Positions 1 through 7,439 of a stretch of 64,000 bases of DNA are shown in pieces. Source of the stretch: Paenibacillus sp. HB172176. GTDB lineage: Bacteria; Bacillota; Bacilli; Paenibacillales; Paenibacillaceae. Numbering within the stretch: the first letter of the stretch is position 1; each line of letters opens with the position of its first letter. The notes beneath the pieces were generated by a model. That model saw only the letters and a program-made list of their open reading frames with translations. It did not search any database and was not told where the DNA came from. The stretch covers positions 248,001 through 312,000 of the forward strand of contig NZ_JAATHD010000002.1 in NCBI RefSeq assembly GCF_011947265.1. Direction: 5' to 3'. A program made the translations under genes and the position numbers.

Positions 1-616
1 GCAGACTGAGCTTGCCCGCAAACACGGATTCCTTCAACGCGAACAGAATGATTTCTTCCGTATATCGATCCTGATCCAGCCAGCTCGAGATGGTCTCGCA
101 CTCCATCGGCGAGAGCAGTCGTCCGAATTCCTGTTCGAATGTCGAGAACAAATTGCTCTTCGGCTTTGCCTCCTCATCATCGCTGACGTTGATGTGATTT
201 ATCTCGTTCACGCTGTCCGTTTTGCGTTGCGTTTTTTTGGCGCTTCGCTGCATAACCGAGAACAGCTCGGCCGATTTCCGGAGCCAGCCGCTCCAATTAT
301 ATCGTTCGGCTTGCCTGCCGGAGATCTCGTCCACATAATCGTCAATCGAGAGAAAACCGTCCTTCATCAATCTGCCGAGCGCTTCCTCGATCTCTTGCTT
401 GCTTCGCCCCATACGCATGGACAGTTGCTGCGGAGTCGGGAATTCATTCTGTTCGGATTCCGCATACGCCTTAATATGGAGCAACAACAGGAACGACGTC
501 TCGCTCAGCCCGAGAGGACTGTAGCTCGTCAGCAAGAGGCTATTCACGTAGATGCCTCCATTATTCATTGCCGCACCCATGCCATGAGCGTAGGCTTTCC
601 AAATTTCATCGTTCAA
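1..616 (-). CDS. dnaD: DnaD replication initiation protein (3' end cut by window edge)
   Basis: Primosomal protein that helps load the replicative helicase with DnaB/DnaI. About 205 codons are visible; the gene runs off the left edge. The N-terminal part reads as a winged-helix domain (motif PTPQQLSMRMGRS, about residues 66-78). After an acidic linker the C-terminal domain begins with FSTFEQEFGRLLSP. I place the start at a TTG at 616-614 because it is preceded by a GGGGAGGGAGC ribosome site and gives the expected N-terminus (LNDEIWKAYAHG). It begins 17 nt downstream of the ackA stop. In B. subtilis dnaD follows aspB-asnS; here ackA and a dehydrogenase occupy that place. Family call is firm from sequence and synteny. 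Confidence 0.9.
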   Translation of the reverse strand, partial: MNDEIWKAYAHGMGAAMNNGGIYVNSLLLTSYSPLGLSETSFLLLLHIKAYAESEQNEFPTPQQLSMRMGRSKQEIEEALGRLMKDGFLSIDDYVDEISGRQAERYNWSGWLRKSAELFSVMQRSAKKTQRKTDSVNEINHINVSDDEEAKPKSNLFSTFEQEFGRLLSPMECETISSWLDQDRYTEEIILFALKESVFAGKLSL

Positions 617-633
617 GAGAAGCTCCCTCCCCG

Positions 634-1842
634 CTACAATTTCTGTCCATGCGTCAGCTTGTAAGTGTCTCTGGCAATGAGCAGCTCTTCATTCGTTGGC
701 ACAACGAGCGCTTTCACTCGCGAAGCGTCCGTCGTAATTTCTCTGGCCTCTTTGCTTCGCAGAGCATTTCTCTCTTCATCCAGCTCCAGTCCAAGAAACG
801 TAATTCCGTCGACTACAGCCTTGCGCAGAGCGGAGGAATTCTCACCTACGCCGGCAGTGAACACAATCGCGTCGACTCCGTTCATTGCCGCAGCATAAGC
901 GCCTATATATTTTTTGAGCCGATACACATACATGTCGAAGGCAAGCGCGGCGTGCTTGTCGCCTTCCTCCATCGCCTCCGTCACTTCCCTCATATCGGAG
1001 CTAAGCCCGGAAACGGCGAGCATTCCGCTATGCTTGTTAAGCATCGAATTCACTTCGTTAATGGTAAGATCCTCTTTGTTCATGACATACGGCACAATTG
1101 CCGGGTCGATGTCTCCGCTTCTCGTTCCCATCATCAGCCCTTCCAGAGGCGTCATGCCCATGCTGGTGTCGATTGACTCCCCTCCTCTAATAGCCGCGCA
1201 GCTTGCGCCGTTGCCGATATGACAGGTAATCATCTTCAGCGAATCGATTGGTTGGCTCAGATAGCGGGCGGCCATCTCGCTTACATAAGCATGCGAGGTG
1301 CCGTGGAAGCCATATCTTCTCACCTTATGTCTGCGGTACAGCACCTTAGGAATGGGGTACAGATAAGATGTCTCCGGCATGGTTTGGTGGAAGGCCGTAT
1401 CGAACACAACGGCCTGCGGAGTACCGGGCATATTCGCCTCCACTGCAGCAATCCCCATCATATGCGCAGGATTGTGCAGCGGCGCCAGGTCGAACAATCG
1501 GCGAATTTCAAGCTTCACCTCAGAAGTTACCAGGACCGAGCTTTTGAACACCTCGCCTCCGTGCACAATCCGATGGCCTACGGCCTGAATGTCTTCGATT
1601 GAAGCGATAACGCCATGCTGCTTATGAATGAGCATGTCCAGCACTCTCTTGATCGCTGTTGTATGCTCCAATATTTCGCTCACATCGCGCACCTCGGCTT
1701 TACCCGCCGGTTCATGGGTCACGATCGAGGAATCCATGCCGATTCGTTCCACTCTGCCGCTGGCAAGCACCGACTCATCCGCCATATCGTACAGTTGATA
1801 TTTTAGCGATGAGCTTCCCGCATTAATGACTAAAATCCTCAT
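634..1842 (-). CDS. ackA: acetate kinase
   Basis: Interconverts acetate + ATP and acetyl phosphate + ADP, in the cytoplasm. The 402-aa length is normal for the family. The phosphate-binding signature NAGSSS lies at residues 7-12, HGTSH near 180, the GMTPLEG motif near 230 and FTAGVGENS near 325. The ATG overlaps the stop of the upstream dehydrogenase in an ATGA junction, so the two are translationally coupled. Butyrate kinase is a more distant relative and fits less well. Pairing with a hydroxyacyl-CoA dehydrogenase suggests a role in overflow or short-chain acyl metabolism, which is inference. Confidence 0.95.
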   Translation of the reverse strand: MRILVINAGSSSLKYQLYDMADESVLASGRVERIGMDSSIVTHEPAGKAEVRDVSEILEHTTAIKRVLDMLIHKQHGVIASIEDIQAVGHRIVHGGEVFKSSVLVTSEVKLEIRRLFDLAPLHNPAHMMGIAAVEANMPGTPQAVVFDTAFHQTMPETSYLYPIPKVLYRRHKVRRYGFHGTSHAYVSEMAARYLSQPIDSLKMITCHIGNGASCAAIRGGESIDTSMGMTPLEGLMMGTRSGDIDPAIVPYVMNKEDLTINEVNSMLNKHSGMLAVSGLSSDMREVTEAMEEGDKHAALAFDMYVYRLKKYIGAYAAAMNGVDAIVFTAGVGENSSALRKAVVDGITFLGLELDEERNALRSKEAREITTDASRVKALVVPTNEELLIARDTYKLTHGQKL

Positions 1843-2711
1843 TGGATTCGATCACCGTCCTCATCGTAGCGGAAGAAGCCCTCGCCTGTTTTTACCCCGA
1901 GATGACCGGCTCGCACCAGTTTTTTCAAAACGATTGACGGCCGGTATTTCAATTCGCCGTATTCGCGGAACATTCGCTCCAGCGCGGTCACGACAGCGTC
2001 AAGCCCGAAGCGGTCGGCCATTTCCAGCGGACCATGCTGGAACGAATAGCCGATGCGCATCGCGTTGTCGATATCCTCCTCGGATGCGACCCCTTCCTCA
2101 AGCACGTGCAAGGCTTCGTTGATGAATAAGCAAATTAGCCTCGTCGTTATGAAGCCCGGAGATTCAAAGACCATAACGCCTTTTTTATGTATAATATGCT
2201 CAACGAAATTTTTCATTTGCTCGAACGTGTGATCGGATGTTTTTAAGCCTCGCACAATTTCCACCAAGTCGATCTTGAATACGGGATAAATAAAATGAAG
2301 ACCGATAACTCGATCCGGAATTCGAGTCGCGCTTGCAAGCTCCGTCAAGCTTAAGGTTGAGGTATTGCTCGCAAGAATCGTTTTCTTCCCGCAGATTTGA
2401 TCGAGCTGTCTAAACACTTCTTTCTTCGCTTCCAGGTCTTCGGAGATCGTCTCGATAATCAGGTCGCAGCCTGTCAGCATCATCATATCGGTGGCCGCTT
2501 GTATTTTCCCGAGCAGCAGTTTTTTCTCCGTGCCAGTCATCGCCCATTTCTCGATTTGCTTATCGCAGCTAAGCTCGATCATTCTCATGCCGTAAGCCAG
2601 ACGCTCTTGCGTCTGCTCGATCATGACGACCTCTATTCCTTTCGACGCCAGCATTTCCGTGATGCTCTGTCCCATTGTTCCCGCGCCGATAACGCCTGCT
2701 TTTTTGATCAT
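1839..2711 (-). CDS. 3-hydroxyacyl-CoA (3-hydroxybutyryl-CoA) dehydrogenase family protein
   Basis: NAD-dependent oxidation/reduction of 3-hydroxyacyl-CoA is the expected reaction. The Rossmann motif GAGTMG is at residues 9-14, and the SNTS and LVE(I/V) motifs of the family are present. The usual HF(F/M)NP motif reads HFIYP, and the GF(I/V)xNR motif reads GFITTR, so Asn residues common in the family are replaced at both places; activity should not be assumed. A longer in-frame ATG exists at 2771, but it lies inside the preceding terminator. I chose the ATG at 2711 (290 aa, the family length), preceded by AAGGAG. It overlaps ackA by ATGA. Confidence 0.85.
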   Translation of the reverse strand: MIKKAGVIGAGTMGQSITEMLASKGIEVVMIEQTQERLAYGMRMIELSCDKQIEKWAMTGTEKKLLLGKIQAATDMMMLTGCDLIIETISEDLEAKKEVFRQLDQICGKKTILASNTSTLSLTELASATRIPDRVIGLHFIYPVFKIDLVEIVRGLKTSDHTFEQMKNFVEHIIHKKGVMVFESPGFITTRLICLFINEALHVLEEGVASEEDIDNAMRIGYSFQHGPLEMADRFGLDAVVTALERMFREYGELKYRPSIVLKKLVRAGHLGVKTGEGFFRYDEDGDRIQ

Positions 2712-2750
2712 AGAAAACAATTGCTCCTTCACTAACATAATATCTTTCTT

Positions 2751-2756
2751 ATTATA
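2751..2756 (-). promoter_or_regulatory. possible -10 element for the dehydrogenase-ackA unit
   Basis: A perfect TATAAT on the minus strand lies about 40 nt upstream of the chosen start at 2711 and directly behind the T-tract of the upstream terminator. No good -35 hexamer is seen at 16-18 nt, so this is tentative. Confidence 0.4.
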
Positions 2757-2769
2757 ACGGATTTCGGAC

Positions 2770-2799
2770 AAAAAAGAAGGCGGGCACGCTGCCCGCCTT
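2770..2799 (-). terminator. intrinsic terminator after the FtsH-like gene
   Basis: A perfect 9-bp GC-rich stem (AAGGCGGGC pairing 2791-2799 with 2777-2785, 5-nt loop) is followed on the minus strand by CTTTTTT. It lies 14 nt past the stop of the FtsH-like gene. Confidence 0.9.
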
Positions 2800-2812
2800 A
2801 TCCATTATGCAT

Positions 2813-4306
2813 TCACGCCGCCGAAACCTGCCGCATCAGCTCGCGGAACTCGGAGCCGTCCAGCGTTTCCTCCCGAAGAAGAATGTCGAGCGCATGCTCG
2901 AATACCGCGCGACTCTTCTCCAGCATCTCCTTCGTTTCGGCCATCTGCTCGTTCAGCGTACCGTTCGACACCTCTGCCCATTTGTCCGGCGTCATCATCG
3001 AGGCGTCCACGATGCCCATCTCGGTCAGTCCTGATTCCACCAGCATCTTCACGATATTAACCGCTTGCTCGAAATCGCCGCGGGAGCCTGTGCTTCGTTC
3101 GCCATAAAACATTTCTTCCGCAGCGGCACCGCCTAATGTGATCTTGATCTGGCCGTTAAGGAAGGACTTCGTATACAAATATTGCTCTTGCTGCGGCTGA
3201 TGCCTGACATAGCCCAGCGCTCCGCCGCGCGGCGACAAGGCAACCTGCGAAACGCTTCCCGGACGAACCAGCTCCGCCATAATCGCGTGACCAAGCTCAT
3301 GCAGCGCAACTCGCTTGCGCTCCTCCGCCGTTGATTCGCGGTCCGTCTCCTCGCCAAGCATCACTTTGTCGATCGCGCTCGTCAGATGCTTGACCGTAAT
3401 CGCTCCCGCGCTATCGCGCATCGCATAAATCGCGGCTTCGTTCATGACCGATTCCAATTGAGCGCCGGAGAATTGATAGGTCTGCTCCGCGATTCGGTCA
3501 AGATTGATTCCTTCTGCCAGCGGTTTATTCTTCGCATGGATTTGCAGAATATGAAGTCTCCCCTTCTTGTCCGGAAGCTCCACGCCGATATGGCGGTCGA
3601 AGCGTCCGGGACGAAGCAATGCCGGATCAAGCATCTCCTTGCGGTTCGTTGCCGCGATCAGCAGGATTCTCGGCAATTCATTCGCATGGATGCCGTCCAT
3701 CTCCGTTAGCAGTTGATTCAAGGTTTGATCATATTCGCGATGTTGACCGCCGTCACGCTTGCCGCCAATGACTTCAATCTCGTCAATGAAGATGACGGCG
3801 CTGCTCTTGCCATTCTTCTTCGCCTTCGTTCTGGCCTCCTGGAACAAATCGCGGATACGTCCGGCTCCAACACCGACGTACATCTCAACGAACTCGCTGC
3901 CGGATGCTGCCAAATAGACGGAATCCGTATATTGAGCCGCCGCTTTGGCAAGCAGCGTCTTCCCGGTTCCCGGAGGGCCCGCCAGCAATATGCCTTTGAG
4001 CGGACGAATGCCGAGCTTCGCGATCTGCTCGCGTTTGACGAGAAAATCGAGCGCTTCAATCAGCTCTTGCTTCGCGCGATGCTGTCCGCCGATCTGATCG
4101 AAAGTAAAGTTCGAGGCCGCCACCTCCGTCCTTTTCTTCCCGCTTGATACGGCCGTCAGCTTGCCTCTGCCTCTTGCCGTGTAGAAGACGGCGCCGCCGA
4201 TGACGACCAGGAATACGAACGGAATCACGTTAATGCCAAGCATGTAGAGAAACACAAGCAATACAGGAACAACGCCCGCAGCTACTTCTATTCCGTATTT
4301 ACGCAT
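2813..4306 (-). CDS. short FtsH-like membrane AAA+ zinc metalloprotease
   Basis: Predicted ATP-dependent membrane protease. Visible in order: two hydrophobic segments close together (about 11-23 and 27-43), Walker A GPPGTGKT at 110-117, Walker B with FIDE near 173-176, the second region of homology (ATNR...LLRPGRFDR) near 219-238, and the M41 zinc site HELGH at 336-340 with a likely third ligand in SRGD near 411. At 497 aa it is well below canonical FtsH (about 630): the extracytoplasmic domain between the membrane helices and the C-terminal tail are missing. The start at 4306 follows GGAGGTG and overlaps the end of the upstream gene by 8 nt. The housekeeping ftsH is expected elsewhere (inference). 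Confidence 0.88.
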   Translation of the reverse strand: MRKYGIEVAAGVVPVLLVFLYMLGINVIPFVFLVVIGGAVFYTARGRGKLTAVSSGKKRTEVAASNFTFDQIGGQHRAKQELIEALDFLVKREQIAKLGIRPLKGILLAGPPGTGKTLLAKAAAQYTDSVYLAASGSEFVEMYVGVGAGRIRDLFQEARTKAKKNGKSSAVIFIDEIEVIGGKRDGGQHREYDQTLNQLLTEMDGIHANELPRILLIAATNRKEMLDPALLRPGRFDRHIGVELPDKKGRLHILQIHAKNKPLAEGINLDRIAEQTYQFSGAQLESVMNEAAIYAMRDSAGAITVKHLTSAIDKVMLGEETDRESTAEERKRVALHELGHAIMAELVRPGSVSQVALSPRGGALGYVRHQPQQEQYLYTKSFLNGQIKITLGGAAAEEMFYGERSTGSRGDFEQAVNIVKMLVESGLTEMGIVDASMMTPDKWAEVSNGTLNEQMAETKEMLEKSRAVFEHALDILLREETLDGSEFRELMRQVSAA

Positions 4307-4838
4307 TCGCGAACACCTCCATTGTCGCAGGCGTGCGCGGCAGCACAACATACTTGGAAGCGTCGCCGCTGCGCAGCGTAATATACACATTATCGTCATC
4401 CATTTCAGTCACGGTTTGTACGGTCTGGTCGTCCTTGGTCAGTTCCGTCATCGCCTCAGGTATCTTGGAGTACGTCTTTGTCTCCATCGCTTCCGCAACC
4501 TTGAACATCGATTTCGACCATAGCTCGTCCAGTTTGTCGTTAGACTCGGAACGAACCTGAAGATGGATCGAACGCGAACCCGCAATCTCCGTGCTTTTCT
4601 TCGACACATCCTCATAGACCTGACGCAGGTTCGCATCATCTTCAAGCGTCAGCGATATATTCACTTGATCCTGCTCCACTTCGGGCTTCGAGCTTTCCAT
4701 TACGCCCGGTATATCATTCATGGCAGAATGGAGCGGCGAAGCTACCGCGGTATGCTTGTATAAAGTCCATCCACCGAATAAAATAATTGCTGTTGCTGCC
4801 GCTGTAAAAACGACCGGCCATACACGAGGCTTTCTCAT
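4299..4838 (-). CDS. hypothetical single-pass membrane protein, partner of the FtsH-like protease
   Basis: A 179-aa protein I do not recognise. A basic N-terminus is followed by one hydrophobic segment (about residues 8-24); the rest is acidic and polar and predicted to lie outside the membrane. The ribosome site is GCAGGAGGG. Its last codons overlap the start of the FtsH-like protease, so the two are probably co-translated. Because that protease has lost its own extracytoplasmic domain, this protein could supply an external sensor or adaptor; that is inference from context only. Confidence 0.75.
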   Translation of the reverse strand: MRKPRVWPVVFTAAATAIILFGGWTLYKHTAVASPLHSAMNDIPGVMESSKPEVEQDQVNISLTLEDDANLRQVYEDVSKKSTEIAGSRSIHLQVRSESNDKLDELWSKSMFKVAEAMETKTYSKIPEAMTELTKDDQTVQTVTEMDDDNVYITLRSGDASKYVVLPRTPATMEVFANA

Positions 4839-4942
4839 GAATGAATCCCTCCTGCAATTAGAGTATATTAATATTCATTACAATCATATATCACCTTTGC
4901 TATACGATAGTATATCATATTTATACATCAAATTGCGGGTGT

Positions 4943-4972
4943 AAAAACAGGAAACGGGACTTCACAGTCCCG
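4943..4972 (-). terminator. intrinsic terminator overlapping the tseB stop
   Basis: The stem CGGGACT/AGTCCCG with a 4-nt loop includes the tseB stop codon and is followed on the minus strand by TTTCCTGTTTTT. It separates tseB from the membrane protein/protease pair. Confidence 0.75.
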
Positions 4973-5501
4973 CTTTGGCCGGCAGTATATAGGTTTGAAG
5001 CAAGCTTCCTTGCAGGTCGAAGGAATAGAAAGCATAATAAGCGTGAACGCCGCCGTTCCCCTCATTTTGCTTATAATAAATTTCCCAGATCGGCGCGTTG
5101 TTATAGAAGCCGGGCGTAATTCGAACAATTTCGGCTTGCGGCTTCGATTGCTTGAACCTGGCTTCCATTTGCTCCTTCGATAATGCTTCGGATGCTTTCA
5201 CCTGAACGAGCAGCTCCTGCTCTCTCTCGAACAAAAACACCTTCTCTCCTTCTTCATTCTCGCCCTGGACAATCCAAGTCGTATCCTCCCAAATATGCTT
5301 GAGAACATCGTCAATAGATTTCAAACGCTCCTGATTGACGCTCCAGCTTTTAACGAGATCCGCTTCTTGGCGTTGCGGTTCTTGAATATCCCGAAGATAG
5401 AAGATGAACCACACGCTGACGGTCACCAGAAATGCGAGAAGAAGCAGCAAGCTCTTCTTCAAGCTTATGATCGGCGGTCTTCTCTTGCTCGCAGCGCGCA
5501 T
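4962..5501 (-). CDS. tseB: TseB/YpmB-like cell wall elongation regulator
   Basis: A 179-aa membrane-anchored protein with one N-terminal transmembrane helix (about residues 17-36) and an external domain of the DUF5590/PepSY-like type. In B. subtilis the YpmB (TseB) protein affects cell-wall elongation through PBP2A. The call rests on topology, sequence character (for example APIWEIYY and AYYAFYSFD) and synteny with dinG. I chose the ATG at 5501, which shares one base with the mtaD stop (TAATG), over an upstream ATG lying inside mtaD. The ribosome site is weak, so translation probably depends on coupling to mtaD. Confidence 0.75.
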   Translation of the reverse strand: MRAASKRRPPIISLKKSLLLLLAFLVTVSVWFIFYLRDIQEPQRQEADLVKSWSVNQERLKSIDDVLKHIWEDTTWIVQGENEEGEKVFLFEREQELLVQVKASEALSKEQMEARFKQSKPQAEIVRITPGFYNNAPIWEIYYKQNEGNGGVHAYYAFYSFDLQGSLLQTYILPAKAGL

Positions 5502-6802
5502 TATCGGGTCAGCAACCGCTCGAAGCAAGCTTGAGCTTCGAATCGGATTTTCTCTTCATCCATCAGTAAGCACTCTCGATCCCGCAACACTTGAACTCCA
5601 TCGATCCACACATGCCTTACATCTCGTCCTGATGCCGAATAGACAAGATGGGACACGATATCCGTCATGGGGAAGAAATGCGGCTGATCGGTATCGATGG
5701 CGATAAAGTCTGCCTTCATTCCCTCGCGCAGCATGCCAAGCTCATCACTTTTCCATAAAGCCGACGCTCCATGGACAGTGCCCAGCTTGAGAGCCTGCCA
5801 AGCGGGAATCGCGGTAGGATCGCCGGAAACGCCTTTATGAAGCAAGGCGGAAAGTCGAATCTCTTCGAACAAATCCAGATTATTGTTGCTTGCCGCGCTG
5901 TCCGTCCCCAAAGATACGTTCACTCCCGCCTTTAACAGGTCTGGCAGCCTTGCTACGCCGCTTGCGAGCTTAAGGTTGCTGACAGGATTATGGGAAACCG
6001 AAACCTCTCTCGCCGCCAGCAATGCGATTTCTTCGTTGTTCAAGTGAACAGCGTGAGCGACGAGCGAAGGCCGGGAGAAAAAACCCAACCGGTCAAGATG
6101 CTCTACGGGGCGCATGCCGTATTCCTTTACATGCTGCTCCACTTCAGCTCGAGTTTCGGACAGATGTGTATGCAGCGGCAGGTCGAGTTCGGTCGCCGCC
6201 TGGATGAAACGTTCGATATATGCCGGCGGACAAGTATACGGCGCATGCGGCGACAGCATCGTAGAGATTCGCCCTTCGGCCTTGCCGTTCCAGTTGCTCG
6301 CGAACGCAATCGCTTCGCTCAGCTTCGCATCTTGAACAGCCTCCGGGCACAGACCGATGACGCCTCTTGTCAACATGCCCCGAATGCCGCTTTTCTCCGT
6401 TTCCTCCGCCACGATGTCCATTCGGTCATACATATCGACGAACAGGGTTGTGCCGCTTCGCAGCATTTCGCTGATGGCCAGCGCGGATCCGGCCCGTGTA
6501 TCCCCATCCACGAATTTGCCCTCCATCGGCCACATTTTCTCTTGCAGCCATACCTGCAAATTCTCATCATCCGAATAGCCTCTCAGCAGCGACATCGCCG
6601 CATGGCCATGCGTGTTGACAAGACCTGGCATGAAGACGAGCTTGCTGCCGTCCAATTTGGTCACATCTTCTCCCACAGGCTGTGGCGCCTCGGCGCCAAG
6701 ATACACGATGCGGTCGTCTTTGATAACCATATGACCTTTCAATACGGGCGCAGCATCGTCCATCGTCACGAATGTTCCGTTCTCAATCCAAAGCCGGTTC
6801 AT
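5501..6802 (-). CDS. mtaD: 5-methylthioadenosine/S-adenosylhomocysteine deaminase (amidohydrolase)
   Basis: A metal-dependent amidohydrolase of 433 aa, predicted to deaminate methylthioadenosine, S-adenosylhomocysteine or related adenosines. The metal site HGH is at 65-67 (NTHGH), a substrate/metal His motif HTHLSE is near 215, HAVHL near 250 and LGTDSAASNN near 300, all in family order. An AAAGGAGAGG ribosome site precedes the ATG, and the gene overlaps the end of rex by 20 nt. Related deaminases with other substrates share these motifs, so the substrate is less certain than the family. Confidence 0.85.
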   Translation of the reverse strand: MNRLWIENGTFVTMDDAAPVLKGHMVIKDDRIVYLGAEAPQPVGEDVTKLDGSKLVFMPGLVNTHGHAAMSLLRGYSDDENLQVWLQEKMWPMEGKFVDGDTRAGSALAISEMLRSGTTLFVDMYDRMDIVAEETEKSGIRGMLTRGVIGLCPEAVQDAKLSEAIAFASNWNGKAEGRISTMLSPHAPYTCPPAYIERFIQAATELDLPLHTHLSETRAEVEQHVKEYGMRPVEHLDRLGFFSRPSLVAHAVHLNNEEIALLAAREVSVSHNPVSNLKLASGVARLPDLLKAGVNVSLGTDSAASNNNLDLFEEIRLSALLHKGVSGDPTAIPAWQALKLGTVHGASALWKSDELGMLREGMKADFIAIDTDQPHFFPMTDIVSHLVYSASGRDVRHVWIDGVQVLRDRECLLMDEEKIRFEAQACFERLLTR

Positions 6803-7439
6803 CGTCTTCCTCTCCTTTATGATTCAAATAGTAAGCCAAGCTCAGCAGCTCTTTCGTAAAATCGGCATGGTGGATGCGAATATCATCCGGAACCCGAATA
6901 ATCGCAGGTGCGAAATTCAAGATGCCCTCTATCCCGGCTTCGGCGAATTGATTCGCCACATTCTGCGCTTCGAAGGCGGGCACCGATATGATGCCGATGC
7001 GAATATTCTGCTGGGCCACCGTCTCGGCCAGCTCGCTGATCGGCTGCACCACCAGATTATTGATATTGCTGCCGATCTTGCTTGGATGAACATCGAAAAC
7101 GGCCGTAATTTGCATATTGTCTTTCGAATATTTGTTATAATTGCACAGGGCGTGACCGAGATTGCCCGCACCCACAAGCGCGACCTTAATCGTCTGGTTT
7201 ACCTTGAGTATTTGCCTGATCTTATCGATGAGATACATAATGTCGTAACCGATGCCCTTTCGTCCGAATTCACCGAAATAAGCAAGATCCTTGCGTATCT
7301 GGGCCGGATTCAGATCGAGCTTGACGCCGAGCTCCTGCGAAGATACGGTCTGGATCTCTCTGACGCTTAATTCATTCAACACCTGCAAATAAATCGGAAG
7401 TCTTCTGACGACCGCCTCTGAAATTCTATTTTGTTTCAT
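6783..7439 (-). CDS. rex: redox-sensing transcriptional repressor Rex
   Basis: NADH/NAD+-sensing repressor of anaerobic and overflow genes. The N-terminal winged helix carries NPAQIRKDLAYFGEFGRKG (about 44-62) and the Rossmann fold carries GAGNLG (90-95); the 218-aa length fits. The start at 7439 is preceded by GAAGGGAG and overlaps the dinG stop in an ATGA junction; a longer reading into dinG is unlikely. A redox regulator beside ackA and qcr suits its role, but I found no clear Rex operator in this window. Confidence 0.95.
   Translation of the reverse strand: MKQNRISEAVVRRLPIYLQVLNELSVREIQTVSSQELGVKLDLNPAQIRKDLAYFGEFGRKGIGYDIMYLIDKIRQILKVNQTIKVALVGAGNLGHALCNYNKYSKDNMQITAVFDVHPSKIGSNINNLVVQPISELAETVAQQNIRIGIISVPAFEAQNVANQFAEAGIEGILNFAPAIIRVPDDIRIHHADFTKELLSLAYYLNHKGEEDDEPALD

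Noticed and set aside
194..1222. Several plus-strand reading frames opposite dnaD and ackA
   Set aside because: They are antisense shadows of well-supported minus-strand genes, without ribosome sites or recognisable domains; the same applies to long plus-strand frames opposite mtaD, trpB, trpE, aroB, aroC and der.
2712..2771. Longer N-terminus for the hydroxyacyl-CoA dehydrogenase
   Set aside because: The upstream ATG falls in the T-tract of a terminator and before a TATAAT; the ATG at 2711 gives the normal family length.
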